DNA from: Gammaproteobacteria bacterium
GTDB lineage: Bacteria > Pseudomonadota > Gammaproteobacteria > Burkholderiales > Thiobacillaceae
Assembly: GCA_018820765.1 (NCBI GenBank)
Contig: JAHJNN010000017.1
Span: 310,001 to 374,000 of the forward strand
Length of the DNA: 64,000 nucleotides
Reading direction: 5' to 3'
Shown: piece after piece, positions 55,223-63,237 of the stretch
How positions within the stretch are numbered: the stretch's first letter is position 1
How the letters are laid out: every line of letters starts with the position of its first letter
The notes under the pieces: generated by a model
The model's database searches: none
Seen by the model: only the letters and a program-made list of their open reading frames with translations
What the model was told of the DNA's origin: nothing
Position numbers and translations under genes: made by a program

Positions 55223-56296
55223 TCATTCCCCGATCCACTGGGCCTTGAGCGCCGCCACGCCCTTGACGGCGACGCGGCTGCCTTCAGCCAGGCCGGTGAT
55301 TTCGGCCTGGCTGGCGTTCTGGCGGACAAGCTGCACCGGAGCCGCCGTGAAGCCCTGCGCGGTCTCGGCAAACACATGGGGCACGGCACCCTTCCACACC
55401 AGTGCGGCAGCCGGCACGATCAGGCTCCCCGCCGACTGCGCACCGGCGATGGCGGCCTGCACCGACTGGCCGGGACGCAGCAGCTTCTGCGGGTCGGCGA
55501 GGCTGGCGCGCACCAGCACGCTCTGCGCGGCGTTGAGTTGCGGCAGCAGGGCCGTGATGCGCCCGCTGGCCGAGCTGTCTGCCACCGTGACGGCTTGCCC
55601 AACAGCAACCTGGCGCGCCTGCGCCGGGCTCAGCGGAATCTCCAGCGCCAGCTTCGACAGATCCGCGACTTTCACCAGCGCCATGCCGGCGTCCACTCGC
55701 TGGCCGGGCTCGGCAACGCTTTCCGTCACCACGCCGGCGATCGGGGCGATGAGCGTGATCGCGCTGCCGGAGACCTTGCCGGTGCCGAGCAGGGAAAAGG
55801 CAGCCTGCGCCGCCGCCAGGCTGGCGCGCGTAGACTGGGCTTCAGACTGCGTCGCACGCAGCCGCGATTCGGCGATCAGGCCTTCGTCGAACAGTTTTTC
55901 GTCGCGCGCAGCATTGCTGGCCGCCAGCTGCGATTTCAACCGAGCCTGCGTCAGGGCATTCTGCGCATCGGCAAGGCCGGGCATCGACAGGGTGACGAGC
56001 GATGCGCCGCGTTTGACCGTGTCGCCCGCCTGCACGTGCAGTTGCGTCACCAGCCCGGTGCCTGCCGCAGCGATCACGCGCACGCTGGCCGGCGGCAGCG
56101 TCACCCGCGCCGGGTAGGTCAGGGCGGGAGCGGTGCTTTGCGTGGTCGCGGCCACGCTGACAATGCCGAGATTGTTCTTCTGCGCGGCTGTAAGGGGCAG
56201 GGCATCCGCCGCAGTCGCGGGGACGGCGTAGAACAGCGCCAATGCGAGGCCTGTCCTGAATGTGTCGAATGGGGTGGCAAAAAAACCAGCGGCCAT
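55223..56296 (-). CDS. Periplasmic adaptor subunit of the metal RND system
   Basis: This 357-residue membrane-fusion protein links the RND pump to the outer membrane channel. It has a signal sequence (to residue 29), a barrel-sandwich part (VIAAAGTGLVTQLHVQAGDTV), an alpha hairpin (100-150) and beta-barrel ending in LIVPAAALVWKGAVPHVF. There is no N-terminal metal-binding histidine motif of the CzcB type. GGAG precedes the ATG. It follows the His-rich protein gene by 63 bp. Confidence 0.88.
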   Translation of the reverse strand: MAAGFFATPFDTFRTGLALALFYAVPATAADALPLTAAQKNNLGIVSVAATTQSTAPALTYPARVTLPPASVRVIAAAGTGLVTQLHVQAGDTVKRGASLVTLSMPGLADAQNALTQARLKSQLAASNAARDEKLFDEGLIAESRLRATQSEAQSTRASLAAAQAAFSLLGTGKVSGSAITLIAPIAGVVTESVAEPGQRVDAGMALVKVADLSKLALEIPLSPAQARQVAVGQAVTVADSSASGRITALLPQLNAAQSVLVRASLADPQKLLRPGQSVQAAIAGAQSAGSLIVPAAALVWKGAVPHVFAETAQGFTAAPVQLVRQNASQAEITGLAEGSRVAVKGVAALKAQWIGE

Positions 56297-56359
56297 GTTT
56301 GATCTCCATATGCAAAAAAAGCAGGCAGGCGCGTCGGGACGACGCGCCGCGATGGACGA

Positions 56360-56743
56360 TCAGGCCAGGGGCGGGGCTAAAGCGTGGGGAAGGGTGTGGT
56401 CGGGCAGCGCCAGGTGCAGCGGCGGGGGAGCCGGCAAACCCGCGCCGGGGCGTGCCGCCGCATCGGCGTGCGGCAGCGGCAGGCTCGCGGCAAGCGGTGC
56501 GGGGACGGTCGTGGCCGGCGTATCGTTGCGCAAGGGCATGCCCTGCGCCACTTCGACCTCCGCGCCGTGTTCGTCCGCCGCCACCACGTGCCAGGCGGCA
56601 TCGCTGTGCGCTCCTTGGTGCACATGCAGAAAACCCGCGTGGTTCAGCTGCACCGCCCCTGCATGCGCATGGATGAACGGGGCCATCGTCTGCAGGGCGA
56701 CGAAGAACCAGAGCATCAGGAAGCGGAAAGTTGAATGCAGCAC
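56360..56743 (-). CDS. Small His-rich exported protein at the head of the metal efflux operon
   Basis: This 127-residue protein has an N-terminal hydrophobic signal (residues 6-22) then histidines at high density in two zones (HAHAGAVQLNHAGFLHVHQG near 25-44, LPHADAA near 90) and many prolines. I do not recognise a named domain. As first gene before the adaptor-pump-channel genes, it may be a periplasmic metal buffer or sensor. The reading frame is supported by position and composition more than by homology. Confidence 0.6.
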   Translation of the reverse strand: MLHSTFRFLMLWFFVALQTMAPFIHAHAGAVQLNHAGFLHVHQGAHSDAAWHVVAADEHGAEVEVAQGMPLRNDTPATTVPAPLAASLPLPHADAAARPGAGLPAPPPLHLALPDHTLPHALAPPLA

Positions 56744-56775
56744 TGTCGGGCGAGCCCAGCGGTTGATGAAAAATG

Positions 56776-56786
56776 ACGTGACACGT
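56776..56786. promoter_or_regulatory. Palindrome in the divergent metal-operon promoter
   Basis: ACGTG-A-CACGT is a perfect 11-bp palindrome lying about 33 bp upstream of the His-rich gene start, a suitable place for an operator of the efflux operon. Confidence 0.4.
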
Positions 56787-56804
56787 TACAGGATGCGGCA
56801 CGGA

Positions 56805-56821
56805 CCTGCCATCATGGCAGG
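56805..56821. promoter_or_regulatory. Second palindrome in the divergent promoter region
   Basis: CCTGCCA-TCA-TGGCAGG has 7-bp arms and sits about midway between the divergent metal operon and the LtaS-like gene. It may be an operator for either side. Confidence 0.4.
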
Positions 56822-56847
56822 CGACGGGCGCATCCTGCCCATCGATC

Positions 56848-56864
56848 CTTAAGCCTGCCTTAAG
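56848..56864 (+). promoter_or_regulatory. PmrA/QseB-type box upstream of the LtaS-like gene
   Basis: CTTAAG-CCTGC-CTTAAG is an exact CTTAAG-N5-CTTAAG direct repeat, the known PmrA/QseB binding pattern. A possible -10 (CATGCT, 56875) lies 11 bp after it, consistent with activator binding over the -35 region. A QseB/PmrA-type regulator is encoded at 60410. Confidence 0.65.
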
Positions 56865-56904
56865 TTCCGGATGCCATGCTGCACCCTACTCAATAAGGAC
56901 ACCC

Positions 56905-58794
56905 ATGCATCCCACGACCGCTTCGCGCATTCGATCTCTTGTTGCGCTGTATCCGCTGACCGTCTGGCTGGCCGCCGGGTTTTTGCTCCTGCACACGGGC
57001 CTGCGCGCGGTGTTGATGGCGCAGACCTGGCACGCTGCACAGATGACGCTTGCCTCGGCCGCCCCGGTGCTCGGCACCGGGCTGGTGTTCGATCTGGTGA
57101 CGCTCGTCCTGCTGCTGCCCGCCGTGCTGCTGCTGGAAAGCGCGCTCGGCACGCGCAAACAGCCCGGCCGCATACGCCATGCAGCGATACTGGCCGTCGC
57201 CGCGCTCGTTTTCTTCGCGCTGGGTTTCGGTGTGATGGCCGAATGGTTCTTCTGGGACGAATTCGGCGTGCGCTTCAATTTCATCGCGGTGGATTATCTG
57301 GTCTACACGCGCGAAGTGGTCGGCAACATCCGCGAGAGCTTCCCGGTCGGCACCCTGCTCGGGACACTGGCCGTCGGCACGCTGGCGCTGGTGTGGGCGA
57401 GCCGCGGCTGGCTTGAGCGGGCCGCGATCCCCGCCGCCTCGCGCCGCAGCCGCATTGTCGTGTGGATTGCGAGTGTGATGGTGGCCGCCGGGCTGTCGGC
57501 AGCATGGTCGATGGACGCGCGACAGGGGGCCAACGAATACCAGAAGGAACTCTCCGCCAACGGCCTGTACAGCCTGGCCTACGCCTTCGGCAACAACGAG
57601 ATCGACTATTTCGACTTCTACGCCACCCGCCCGCAGGCGGCGGCGGCGGTCGCGGTCTTGCCGCGCATCGTGTCCGCGACGCCGCCGAAGAACGTCGTCA
57701 TCGTCACGATGGAAAGCCTGTCGTCCAGTTTCATGGCGCACGGCGGCAATACCCGCGGCCTCACTCCCAATCTCGACCGCCTGGCCGGCGAGGGCCTGTT
57801 CCTCGCCAACCTGCGCGCCACCGGCAACCGCACGGTGCGCGGGCTGGAAGCGCTGTCGCTCGCCATTCCGCCGCTGCCCGGGCATTCGATCATCTGGCGC
57901 AAGAACAACCGGAATCTGGAAACCCTGGGCGCGGTGCTGGCCGACCACGGCTACGTCAACCGCTTCATGTACGGCGGCTATGCGCGCTTCGACAACATGG
58001 ACGCCTACTTTTCCGGCAACCATTACCAGCCCCTCGACCGCAGCCAGTTCCCCGAACGCCATCGCGGCTTCGGCAACATCTGGGGCGTGGCCGACGAGCA
58101 CCTGTACGACTACGCGCTGGAGCAGATGGACCGCGACGCCGCCCGCGGCAAGCCCTTCCTGATGCACCTGATGACGACGTCCAACCACACGCCGTTCACG
58201 TTCCCGGAAGGCCGCATCGACCTGAAACGCAGCCGCCCGGGTGCGGTGAAATATTCCGACTATGCGGTGGGCCGCTTCATCGAGATGGCGCGCAGCAAAC
58301 CCTGGTTCAAGGACACGGTGTTCGTGCTGGTGGCCGACCACTGCGCGTCGAGCAAGGGCCGCACCAGCCTGCCGCCGGAGAACTACCACATCCCGGCGAT
58401 CGTCTATTCCCCCGCGCATCTGGCGCCGCACACCGACACCCGGCTCGCCAGCCAGATCGATCTCGTGCCCACCGTGCTCGACCTGCTGGGCCTGCCCGAG
58501 CACACGCGCTTCATGGGGCGCAGCGTGCTGCATGCCTATCCCGACGCCGGCCGCGCCTTCATCGGCACTTACCAGAAACTGGGCTATCTGACGCCCGGCC
58601 AGCTCGTCGTGTTGAGCCCCGGCCGCCGGATCGAAAGCTGGCGACTGGATGCGCAGCAAGCCATTGCAGCGCCGATGCGCCATCCTGACGCGCTGGTGGC
58701 ACGTGCGGTCGACGCCTACCAGGAAACTGCGCGGCGGGCGCGCGACGGTCTCCTGCAGCACGTCAATCTGTCGGACGGCTTAAGGGTGAGATAA
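56905..58794 (+). CDS. LtaS-like membrane sulfatase/phosphotransferase family protein
   Basis: This 629-residue protein has an N-terminal membrane part of about five helices (residues 12-170) and a periplasmic alkaline-phosphatase-superfamily domain beginning NVVIVTMESLSSSFMAHGG, with GNRTVRG giving the likely catalytic threonine and VLVADHCASS a metal site. In Gram-negatives such proteins transfer phosphoglycerol or modify glycans or LPS. AAGGA precedes the ATG. A PmrA/QseB box lies 41 bp upstream, pointing to envelope modification as its use. Confidence 0.87.
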   Translation: MHPTTASRIRSLVALYPLTVWLAAGFLLLHTGLRAVLMAQTWHAAQMTLASAAPVLGTGLVFDLVTLVLLLPAVLLLESALGTRKQPGRIRHAAILAVAALVFFALGFGVMAEWFFWDEFGVRFNFIAVDYLVYTREVVGNIRESFPVGTLLGTLAVGTLALVWASRGWLERAAIPAASRRSRIVVWIASVMVAAGLSAAWSMDARQGANEYQKELSANGLYSLAYAFGNNEIDYFDFYATRPQAAAAVAVLPRIVSATPPKNVVIVTMESLSSSFMAHGGNTRGLTPNLDRLAGEGLFLANLRATGNRTVRGLEALSLAIPPLPGHSIIWRKNNRNLETLGAVLADHGYVNRFMYGGYARFDNMDAYFSGNHYQPLDRSQFPERHRGFGNIWGVADEHLYDYALEQMDRDAARGKPFLMHLMTTSNHTPFTFPEGRIDLKRSRPGAVKYSDYAVGRFIEMARSKPWFKDTVFVLVADHCASSKGRTSLPPENYHIPAIVYSPAHLAPHTDTRLASQIDLVPTVLDLLGLPEHTRFMGRSVLHAYPDAGRAFIGTYQKLGYLTPGQLVVLSPGRRIESWRLDAQQAIAAPMRHPDALVARAVDAYQETARRARDGLLQHVNLSDGLRVR

Positions 58795-58795
58795 G
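58779..58795 (+). promoter_or_regulatory. Second PmrA/QseB-type box, upstream of the cytochrome b561 gene
   Basis: CTTAAG-GGTGA-GATAAG matches the box with one half-site degenerate. It overlaps the LtaS-like stop codon and lies 11 bp before a possible -10, TACAGT (58806-58811), the same geometry as at 56848. Confidence 0.5.
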
Positions 58796-58841
58796 GATCG
58801 ATCCGTACAGTGGCCTCATCGCATCCCACAAGGAGGTCACC

Positions 58842-59465
58842 ATGCCGCATCCCAAGACACACGTCCGCCGCGTATACGATCCGTTGCTGCGGGTCCTGCA
58901 CTGGACCATCGCGCTGTCCGTCGTTTTGCTCATCGCCAGCAGCCAGTTGGCCGAAGCGTTCGAGCACGGCCCCTGGGAAAGCGCAATCTGGAATCTGCAC
59001 ATCCTCACCGGCTACGGTCTGACCGCAGCCTTGCTGACGCGCCTGCTGTGGGGCCTCGTCGGCCCCGCCAGCGCCCGCTGGCGGGATCTGTGGCACCCCG
59101 CGACGTGGAAGGCCAGTCTGAAGAAGCTGCGCCTGCCGAGCGCGCATCGCGCCGGACACGACCCCATCGCCAGCCTCGCCTACCTGTTTGCCTACGGCGT
59201 GATGGCGTTGATGGTCGTCACCGGCCTGGGGCTCGCCGCCAGCGAATTCAACACCGGCCCGCTCGCCGCCTGGCTGGGCAATGCCGGCTGGGTCGAAGAC
59301 GTGACGGAAGACCCGCACGAATTCGGCTTCGCCCTGTTGCTCGGCTTCGCCGGCCTGCACATGGCGGCGCTGGTGTTCCACCAGCTGCGCGGCGAACGGG
59401 TGGCGCAAAGCATGGTCACCGGCAAGCAGTACCTCGATGCCGAGCGCGGGGTACAGCATGATTAA
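58842..59465 (+). CDS. Cytochrome b561-family membrane protein
   Basis: This 207-residue membrane cytochrome b has four predicted helices with conserved histidines (RVLHWTIAL, NLHILTGYG, GLHMAALVFHQ), as in the b-type cytochromes that pass quinol electrons to c-type haems. A near-perfect AGGAGGT ribosome site precedes the ATG. Its last bases overlap the SHP/DUF1924-like gene. Cytochrome b, SHP and DHC genes occur together in other proteobacteria, so the three probably form one electron-transfer chain. Confidence 0.9.
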   Translation: MPHPKTHVRRVYDPLLRVLHWTIALSVVLLIASSQLAEAFEHGPWESAIWNLHILTGYGLTAALLTRLLWGLVGPASARWRDLWHPATWKASLKKLRLPSAHRAGHDPIASLAYLFAYGVMALMVVTGLGLAASEFNTGPLAAWLGNAGWVEDVTEDPHEFGFALLLGFAGLHMAALVFHQLRGERVAQSMVTGKQYLDAERGVQHD

Positions 59466-59859
59466 GCGCATCGCATGGGCAGGGCTGATGCTGCTGTCGG
59501 CCCACGCTTCGGCGGACAGTCCCGCCAGCTTCATGGCGCACTATGCGCAGCAGGCCGGCGTGGCGGTGTCCGCCCTGTCGCCGGCGCGCGGCGAGGCGCT
59601 CTACCGCGGCGAGCACCCGGGACGCAGCGGCGCCGCGCAAAGCTGCGCCAGTTGCCACACCGCGAATCCGAAACAGGCGGGGCAGACCCGCGTCGGCAAG
59701 CGCATCGAGCCGCTGGCGCCGTCGGTGAATCCGCAACGCTTCACCGACGCGGCCAAGGTCGAGAAATGGTTTCGCCGCAACTGCACCGACGTGCTCGCGC
59801 GCGAATGCAGCGCGCAGGAAAAGGGCGATTTCATCGCCTTTCTAAACCAGGTCAAATAA
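59458..59859 (+). CDS. DUF1924/SHP-like monohaem cytochrome c
   Basis: This 133-residue periplasmic cytochrome has a signal peptide (to about residue 19) and CASCH at 63-67. The C-terminal WFRRNCTDVLARECSAQEKGDF is characteristic of the sphaeroides haem protein/DUF1924 group, some of which bind oxygen or nitric oxide at a weakly ligated haem. The ATG at 59458 overlaps the cytochrome b gene by eight bases. It sits between its likely partners. Confidence 0.87.
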   Translation: MIKRIAWAGLMLLSAHASADSPASFMAHYAQQAGVAVSALSPARGEALYRGEHPGRSGAAQSCASCHTANPKQAGQTRVGKRIEPLAPSVNPQRFTDAAKVEKWFRRNCTDVLARECSAQEKGDFIAFLNQVK

Positions 59860-59869
59860 GGAGCACGGT

Positions 59870-60400
59870 ATGAATTACCTGTTACGCGGTATCGGCGTGT
59901 TGGCAACCGTCGGCACACTCAGTCTGCTGGCGTTTTCGCTGCCCTCGGGCGGCGAGGCGCGCGGCGACGGCGGCGACGACCTGATGCCCCGCCTCGCCCA
60001 CAAAAACTGGCAGCAGGAATGCGCCAGTTGCCACCTGGCCTATTCTCCCGCGTTGCTGCCGCGCGCCTCCTGGCAGCGCGTGATGGGCGGGCTCGAGCAG
60101 CACTTCGGCGAGAACGCCAGCCTTGATCCGGCAACCCAGGCTGATATCCTGCGCTTTCTCGAAGCCAACGCCGCCGACAGCGGCACCAGCCGCATGGGCG
60201 ACAAGGTGATGCAGCGCATGGACAGGAACACAGCACCGCTTCGCATCACCGAAACCCGCTGGTTCGTGAAGAAGCACGACGAGGTGCCGCGTGCCACCTG
60301 GACACGCAAGTCGGTGGGCTCCGCCGCCAACTGCGCGGCGTGCCACCGGCAAGCGGAAAAAGGCGTATTCGACGAAGACACGGTCAGGATTCCAAAATGA
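59870..60400 (+). CDS. Diheme cytochrome c (DHC family)
   Basis: This 176-residue protein has a signal peptide and two haem sites, CASCH at 51-55 and CAACH at 155-159, matching the DHC family whose partner is SHP. The N-terminal HKNWQQECASCHLAYSPALLPRASW pattern is typical. It would relay electrons from cytochrome b561 to the SHP-like protein. AAGGAG lies upstream; the response regulator gene starts nine bases after its stop. Confidence 0.9.
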   Translation: MNYLLRGIGVLATVGTLSLLAFSLPSGGEARGDGGDDLMPRLAHKNWQQECASCHLAYSPALLPRASWQRVMGGLEQHFGENASLDPATQADILRFLEANAADSGTSRMGDKVMQRMDRNTAPLRITETRWFVKKHDEVPRATWTRKSVGSAANCAACHRQAEKGVFDEDTVRIPK

Positions 60401-60409
60401 AACGACACG

Positions 60410-61075
60410 ATGCGCATCCTGCTGGTTGAAGACGACCGCCTGCTGGGCGACGGCCTCCAGGCCGGGCTGACGCAGGCCGGCTACGCGGTCGACTGGCTGC
60501 GTGACGGCGAGGCGGCGGTGGCCGCCCTGGCCACCGAAGCCTTTGCCGCGGTGGTGCTCGACCTGGGGCTGCCGAAGCGCGACGGACTATCGGTGCTGCA
60601 ATGGCTGCGCGGCCGCGGCAACGCGACGCCGGTGCTGATCCTCACCGCGCGCGACCAGTTGGAAGACAAGGTGCGCGGCCTCGACCTGGGCGCCGACGAC
60701 TATGTGCTGAAGCCCTTCGATCTCGACGAAATTGCCGCCCGCCTGCGCGCGCTGGTGCGCCGTGCGCACGGCCGCCCGGAGCCGCTGCTGACGCTGGGCG
60801 AGGTCGAACTCAACCCGGCGGCACGCACAGTGACGCGGGCCGGCGAGGCCGTCGAACTGACGCCGCGCGAATTCGATCTGCTGCATCTGCTGCTGGAAAA
60901 CGCTGGCCGGGTACTGACGCGGCGCGCGTTGGAAGAACAGCTTTACACCTGGAACGACGCGGTCGACAGCAACGCGCTCGAAGTCCACATCCATCACCTG
61001 CGGAAGAAGCTCGGCAACGAGCTGATCCGCACCGTGCGGGGGGTCGGCTACATGGCCTCGGCTTCCCAGCCATGA
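60410..61075 (+). CDS. QseB/PmrA-like response regulator
   Basis: This 221-residue OmpR-family regulator has a receiver domain (acidic pair near 8-9, phosphoacceptor in VVLDLGLPKRDG, KPF lysine) and a winged-helix DNA-binding domain ending IRTVRGVGYM. Overall wording is very close to QseB and PmrA. It overlaps the kinase gene by four bases. Its probable targets are the two CTTAAG-type boxes at 56848 and 58779. Confidence 0.93.
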   Translation: MRILLVEDDRLLGDGLQAGLTQAGYAVDWLRDGEAAVAALATEAFAAVVLDLGLPKRDGLSVLQWLRGRGNATPVLILTARDQLEDKVRGLDLGADDYVLKPFDLDEIAARLRALVRRAHGRPEPLLTLGEVELNPAARTVTRAGEAVELTPREFDLLHLLLENAGRVLTRRALEEQLYTWNDAVDSNALEVHIHHLRKKLGNELIRTVRGVGYMASASQP

Positions 61076-62445
61076 GCGGAACCCCGTCCTACTCTCTGCG
61101 CCACCGGCTAGTGTGGCTGCTGACCGGCACCGTGGCGGCGATCTGGCTGGTGTCCGGGCTGGTGGTCTACCAGCGCGCCCACCACGAAGCCGACGAACTG
61201 CTGGACGGCCAACTGACGCAGGTGGCGGACACGCTGCTGGCGATCATGGCAGGCGGCGAGGTCGAGCATTTCGTCAAGGAACTGCACGAACACAAAGGGC
61301 GCAACCCGGTGCCGATCGCATTCGAAATCTGGCACAGCGATGGCGGCGCGATGCGGCGCCTGGCGACCTCGCCCGGCCATGACGCGTTCGAGACCGGGCT
61401 GTCCGATGGCTTCAGCGAGCGTCCGCATCAGGGGGAAAGCTGGCGCTTTTACTCGGCGCACGATGACGAGGCGGAATACCGCGTCGTGGTCGGTCAGGCC
61501 CACGCCGCACGCGCACGGCTGGCGCGCGAGATCGGGCTGTCGCTGCTGCTGCCGGCGATGCTGGCATTGCCGCTGATGGCGCTGGCGGTGTGGTGGATCG
61601 TCGGCCGCACGCTGCGCCCGGTGGATGCGGTGGCGCGCCAGGTCGGCGCGCTGGACGCGCAGGCCTTGGCCCCGCTCGACGAATCGGCGCCGCTGCCAAG
61701 CGAAATCGCGCCGCTGCGCAGTGCGCTCAATGCGCTGATCCGGCGCGTCAGCGACGCGTTCGAAAACGAGCGCCGTTTCACCGCCGATGCCGCACACGAA
61801 CTGCGCACGCCGCTGGCGGCCCTGAAAGTGCAGGCGCAGGTGGCGCTGCGTGCGGCCGCGGACGACAGCCGGCAGCACGCGCTGAACCAGGTGATCGCCG
61901 GCGTCGATCGCATGACGCACCTGGTCGAGCAGTTGCTGACGCTGGCGCGCGTCGACCCGGCACGGCAGGAGATCGCACCGCAGCCACTCGATCCGGCAGC
62001 GATCGTCTCGGACGTCTGTGCTGAATTGCAGCCGCAAGCTCAGCGCCAGGGACAGTCACTGACGGTCGATGCCGCGCCGGGGTGCACAATTGCAGTGACG
62101 CCGGCCTGGCTGCAGATCGCGTTGCGCAACCTGGTCGACAACGCGCTCCGCTATGCCGGCGACGGCACGCGCATCGAGGTACGGCTTGCCAGCGTGGGGG
62201 CAGACTGCATGCTGAGCGTGGCCGACGACGGCCCCGGCGTGGCGCCCGGGCTGCGTGCGCGGCTGACCGCACGCTTCGTGCGCGGTGAAACGGAAGGGGA
62301 AGGTTGCGGGCTGGGCTTGTCGATCGCCGCCCGCGTCGCGACGCTGTCACACGCCCGCCTGGAACTCGGCGAAGGCCTGCCGCGTGCAGGCGGCGGCCAT
62401 GGCTTCGCCGCTACGCTGCACTTTCGCCGCGCAGGCGAAGCCTGA
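61072..62445 (+). CDS. QseC/PmrB-like sensor histidine kinase
   Basis: This 457-residue kinase has membrane helices near 14-36 and 160-182 enclosing a periplasmic domain of about 120 residues, a HAMP linker, an H box FTADAAHELRTPLAALK, an N box NLVDNALRYA and G boxes DDGPGV and GCGLGLSI. The periplasmic part lacks an obvious metal motif (an EHFVKELHEHKG stretch is His/Glu-rich). With its regulator it likely controls the cytochrome b/SHP/DHC operon and the LtaS-like gene. Confidence 0.92.
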   Translation: MSGTPSYSLRHRLVWLLTGTVAAIWLVSGLVVYQRAHHEADELLDGQLTQVADTLLAIMAGGEVEHFVKELHEHKGRNPVPIAFEIWHSDGGAMRRLATSPGHDAFETGLSDGFSERPHQGESWRFYSAHDDEAEYRVVVGQAHAARARLAREIGLSLLLPAMLALPLMALAVWWIVGRTLRPVDAVARQVGALDAQALAPLDESAPLPSEIAPLRSALNALIRRVSDAFENERRFTADAAHELRTPLAALKVQAQVALRAAADDSRQHALNQVIAGVDRMTHLVEQLLTLARVDPARQEIAPQPLDPAAIVSDVCAELQPQAQRQGQSLTVDAAPGCTIAVTPAWLQIALRNLVDNALRYAGDGTRIEVRLASVGADCMLSVADDGPGVAPGLRARLTARFVRGETEGEGCGLGLSIAARVATLSHARLELGEGLPRAGGGHGFAATLHFRRAGEA

Positions 62446-62450
62446 ACCCG

Positions 62451-62470
62451 CCGGCTGAACCTTCAGCCGG
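62451..62470. terminator. Hairpin between the kinase and the copper module
   Basis: CCGGCTGAA (62451-62459) pairs perfectly with TTCAGCCGG (62462-62470) between convergent genes. No T-tract is present on either side, so the terminator role is tentative. Confidence 0.5.
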
Positions 62471-62815
62471 TCAGTAGCCGGGACCCCTGCCGCCGCCCGG
62501 TCCCATGCCCTTGCCACCGCCCGGACCCATCATGCCGGGGCCCATGCCAGGAGGCGCATCGGGCAGGGTCTTGCCCTGCGCCTTGGCGCGTTCCTGCATC
62601 TTCCTGTGGTGTTCCAGCCGGAAGGCTTCGCGCTCCTGCTCGGTATTCAGCGCGCGCATGCGAGCCTGGTATTCGGTACGTTCCTGCGGGGTCATCAACT
62701 CATACCCATAGATTCGCTCCTGCATCGGGCCATCGCTCTGCATCTGGGCCGCGGCCGGTGCAGCGACGCCCAGCGCCAGACAAAGGGAAAACGCCAATAT
62801 GGACATGTGTTTCAT
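62471..62815 (-). CDS. Small Met/Gly-rich periplasmic protein of the copper module
   Basis: This 114-residue protein has a signal peptide (to about 24), a charged helical middle (ERTEYQARMRALNTEQEREA, somewhat like CpxP/Spy-type proteins) and a Gly/Met/Pro-rich tail with repeats such as GMGPGMMGPGGG. Methionine-rich tails can bind cuprous ion. I chose the second of two adjacent ATGs (62815), six bases after AGGAG. The 110 bp between it and the CusF-like gene show nothing further. Function is not established. Confidence 0.7.
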   Translation of the reverse strand: MKHMSILAFSLCLALGVAAPAAAQMQSDGPMQERIYGYELMTPQERTEYQARMRALNTEQEREAFRLEHHRKMQERAKAQGKTLPDAPPGMGPGMMGPGGGKGMGPGGGRGPGY

Positions 62816-62925
62816 CATGATCTCCTGTGTGACGGCGAACGACCGGCGCACTGGATGACGTACGCCAGGGGAAGCTTCTGTTTAGTACAGAAATCCCCCC
62901 TTGCCGGGCCGGCGTGTCGGAGCCG

Positions 62926-63237
62926 CTAGGGCGCGGCCTGAATCGCCGTCACCGTGAAGGTGCCGTTGATGTCCTCGGCACGGAATTTCACCTTGTCGCC
63001 TACCTTGACGGAATTCAACAGCTCGGACGGCTGCACCCGGAACACCATGGTCATGCCCGGCATGTCGAGATTGACGATGGGGCCGTGCTTGAGGGTGATC
63101 TTGGCGTTCGCGGCGTCGATCTTGCGCACCACGCCTTCGCTCATCACGCTGGCCTGGGCGGCGGGCGGGGTCACGGGCTGGGCATGAAGCGGCGCGGCGA
63201 TCGCCAGCGCGGCCAGCAGGGGAATCCATTTTTTCAT
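62926..63237 (-). CDS. CusF-like periplasmic copper-binding protein
   Basis: This 103-residue protein has a signal peptide and the small OB-fold of CusF. The metal site reads LKHGPIVNLDMPGMTMVF: histidine and two methionines match the CusF ligands, but the tryptophan that covers the metal in E. coli CusF (NWPEM) is methionine here (DMPGM). It would bind Cu(I) or Ag(I) and pass it on. The ATG overlaps the cupredoxin stop by four bases, making one operon. Confidence 0.88.
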   Translation of the reverse strand: MKKWIPLLAALAIAAPLHAQPVTPPAAQASVMSEGVVRKIDAANAKITLKHGPIVNLDMPGMTMVFRVQPSELLNSVKVGDKVKFRAEDINGTFTVTAIQAAP

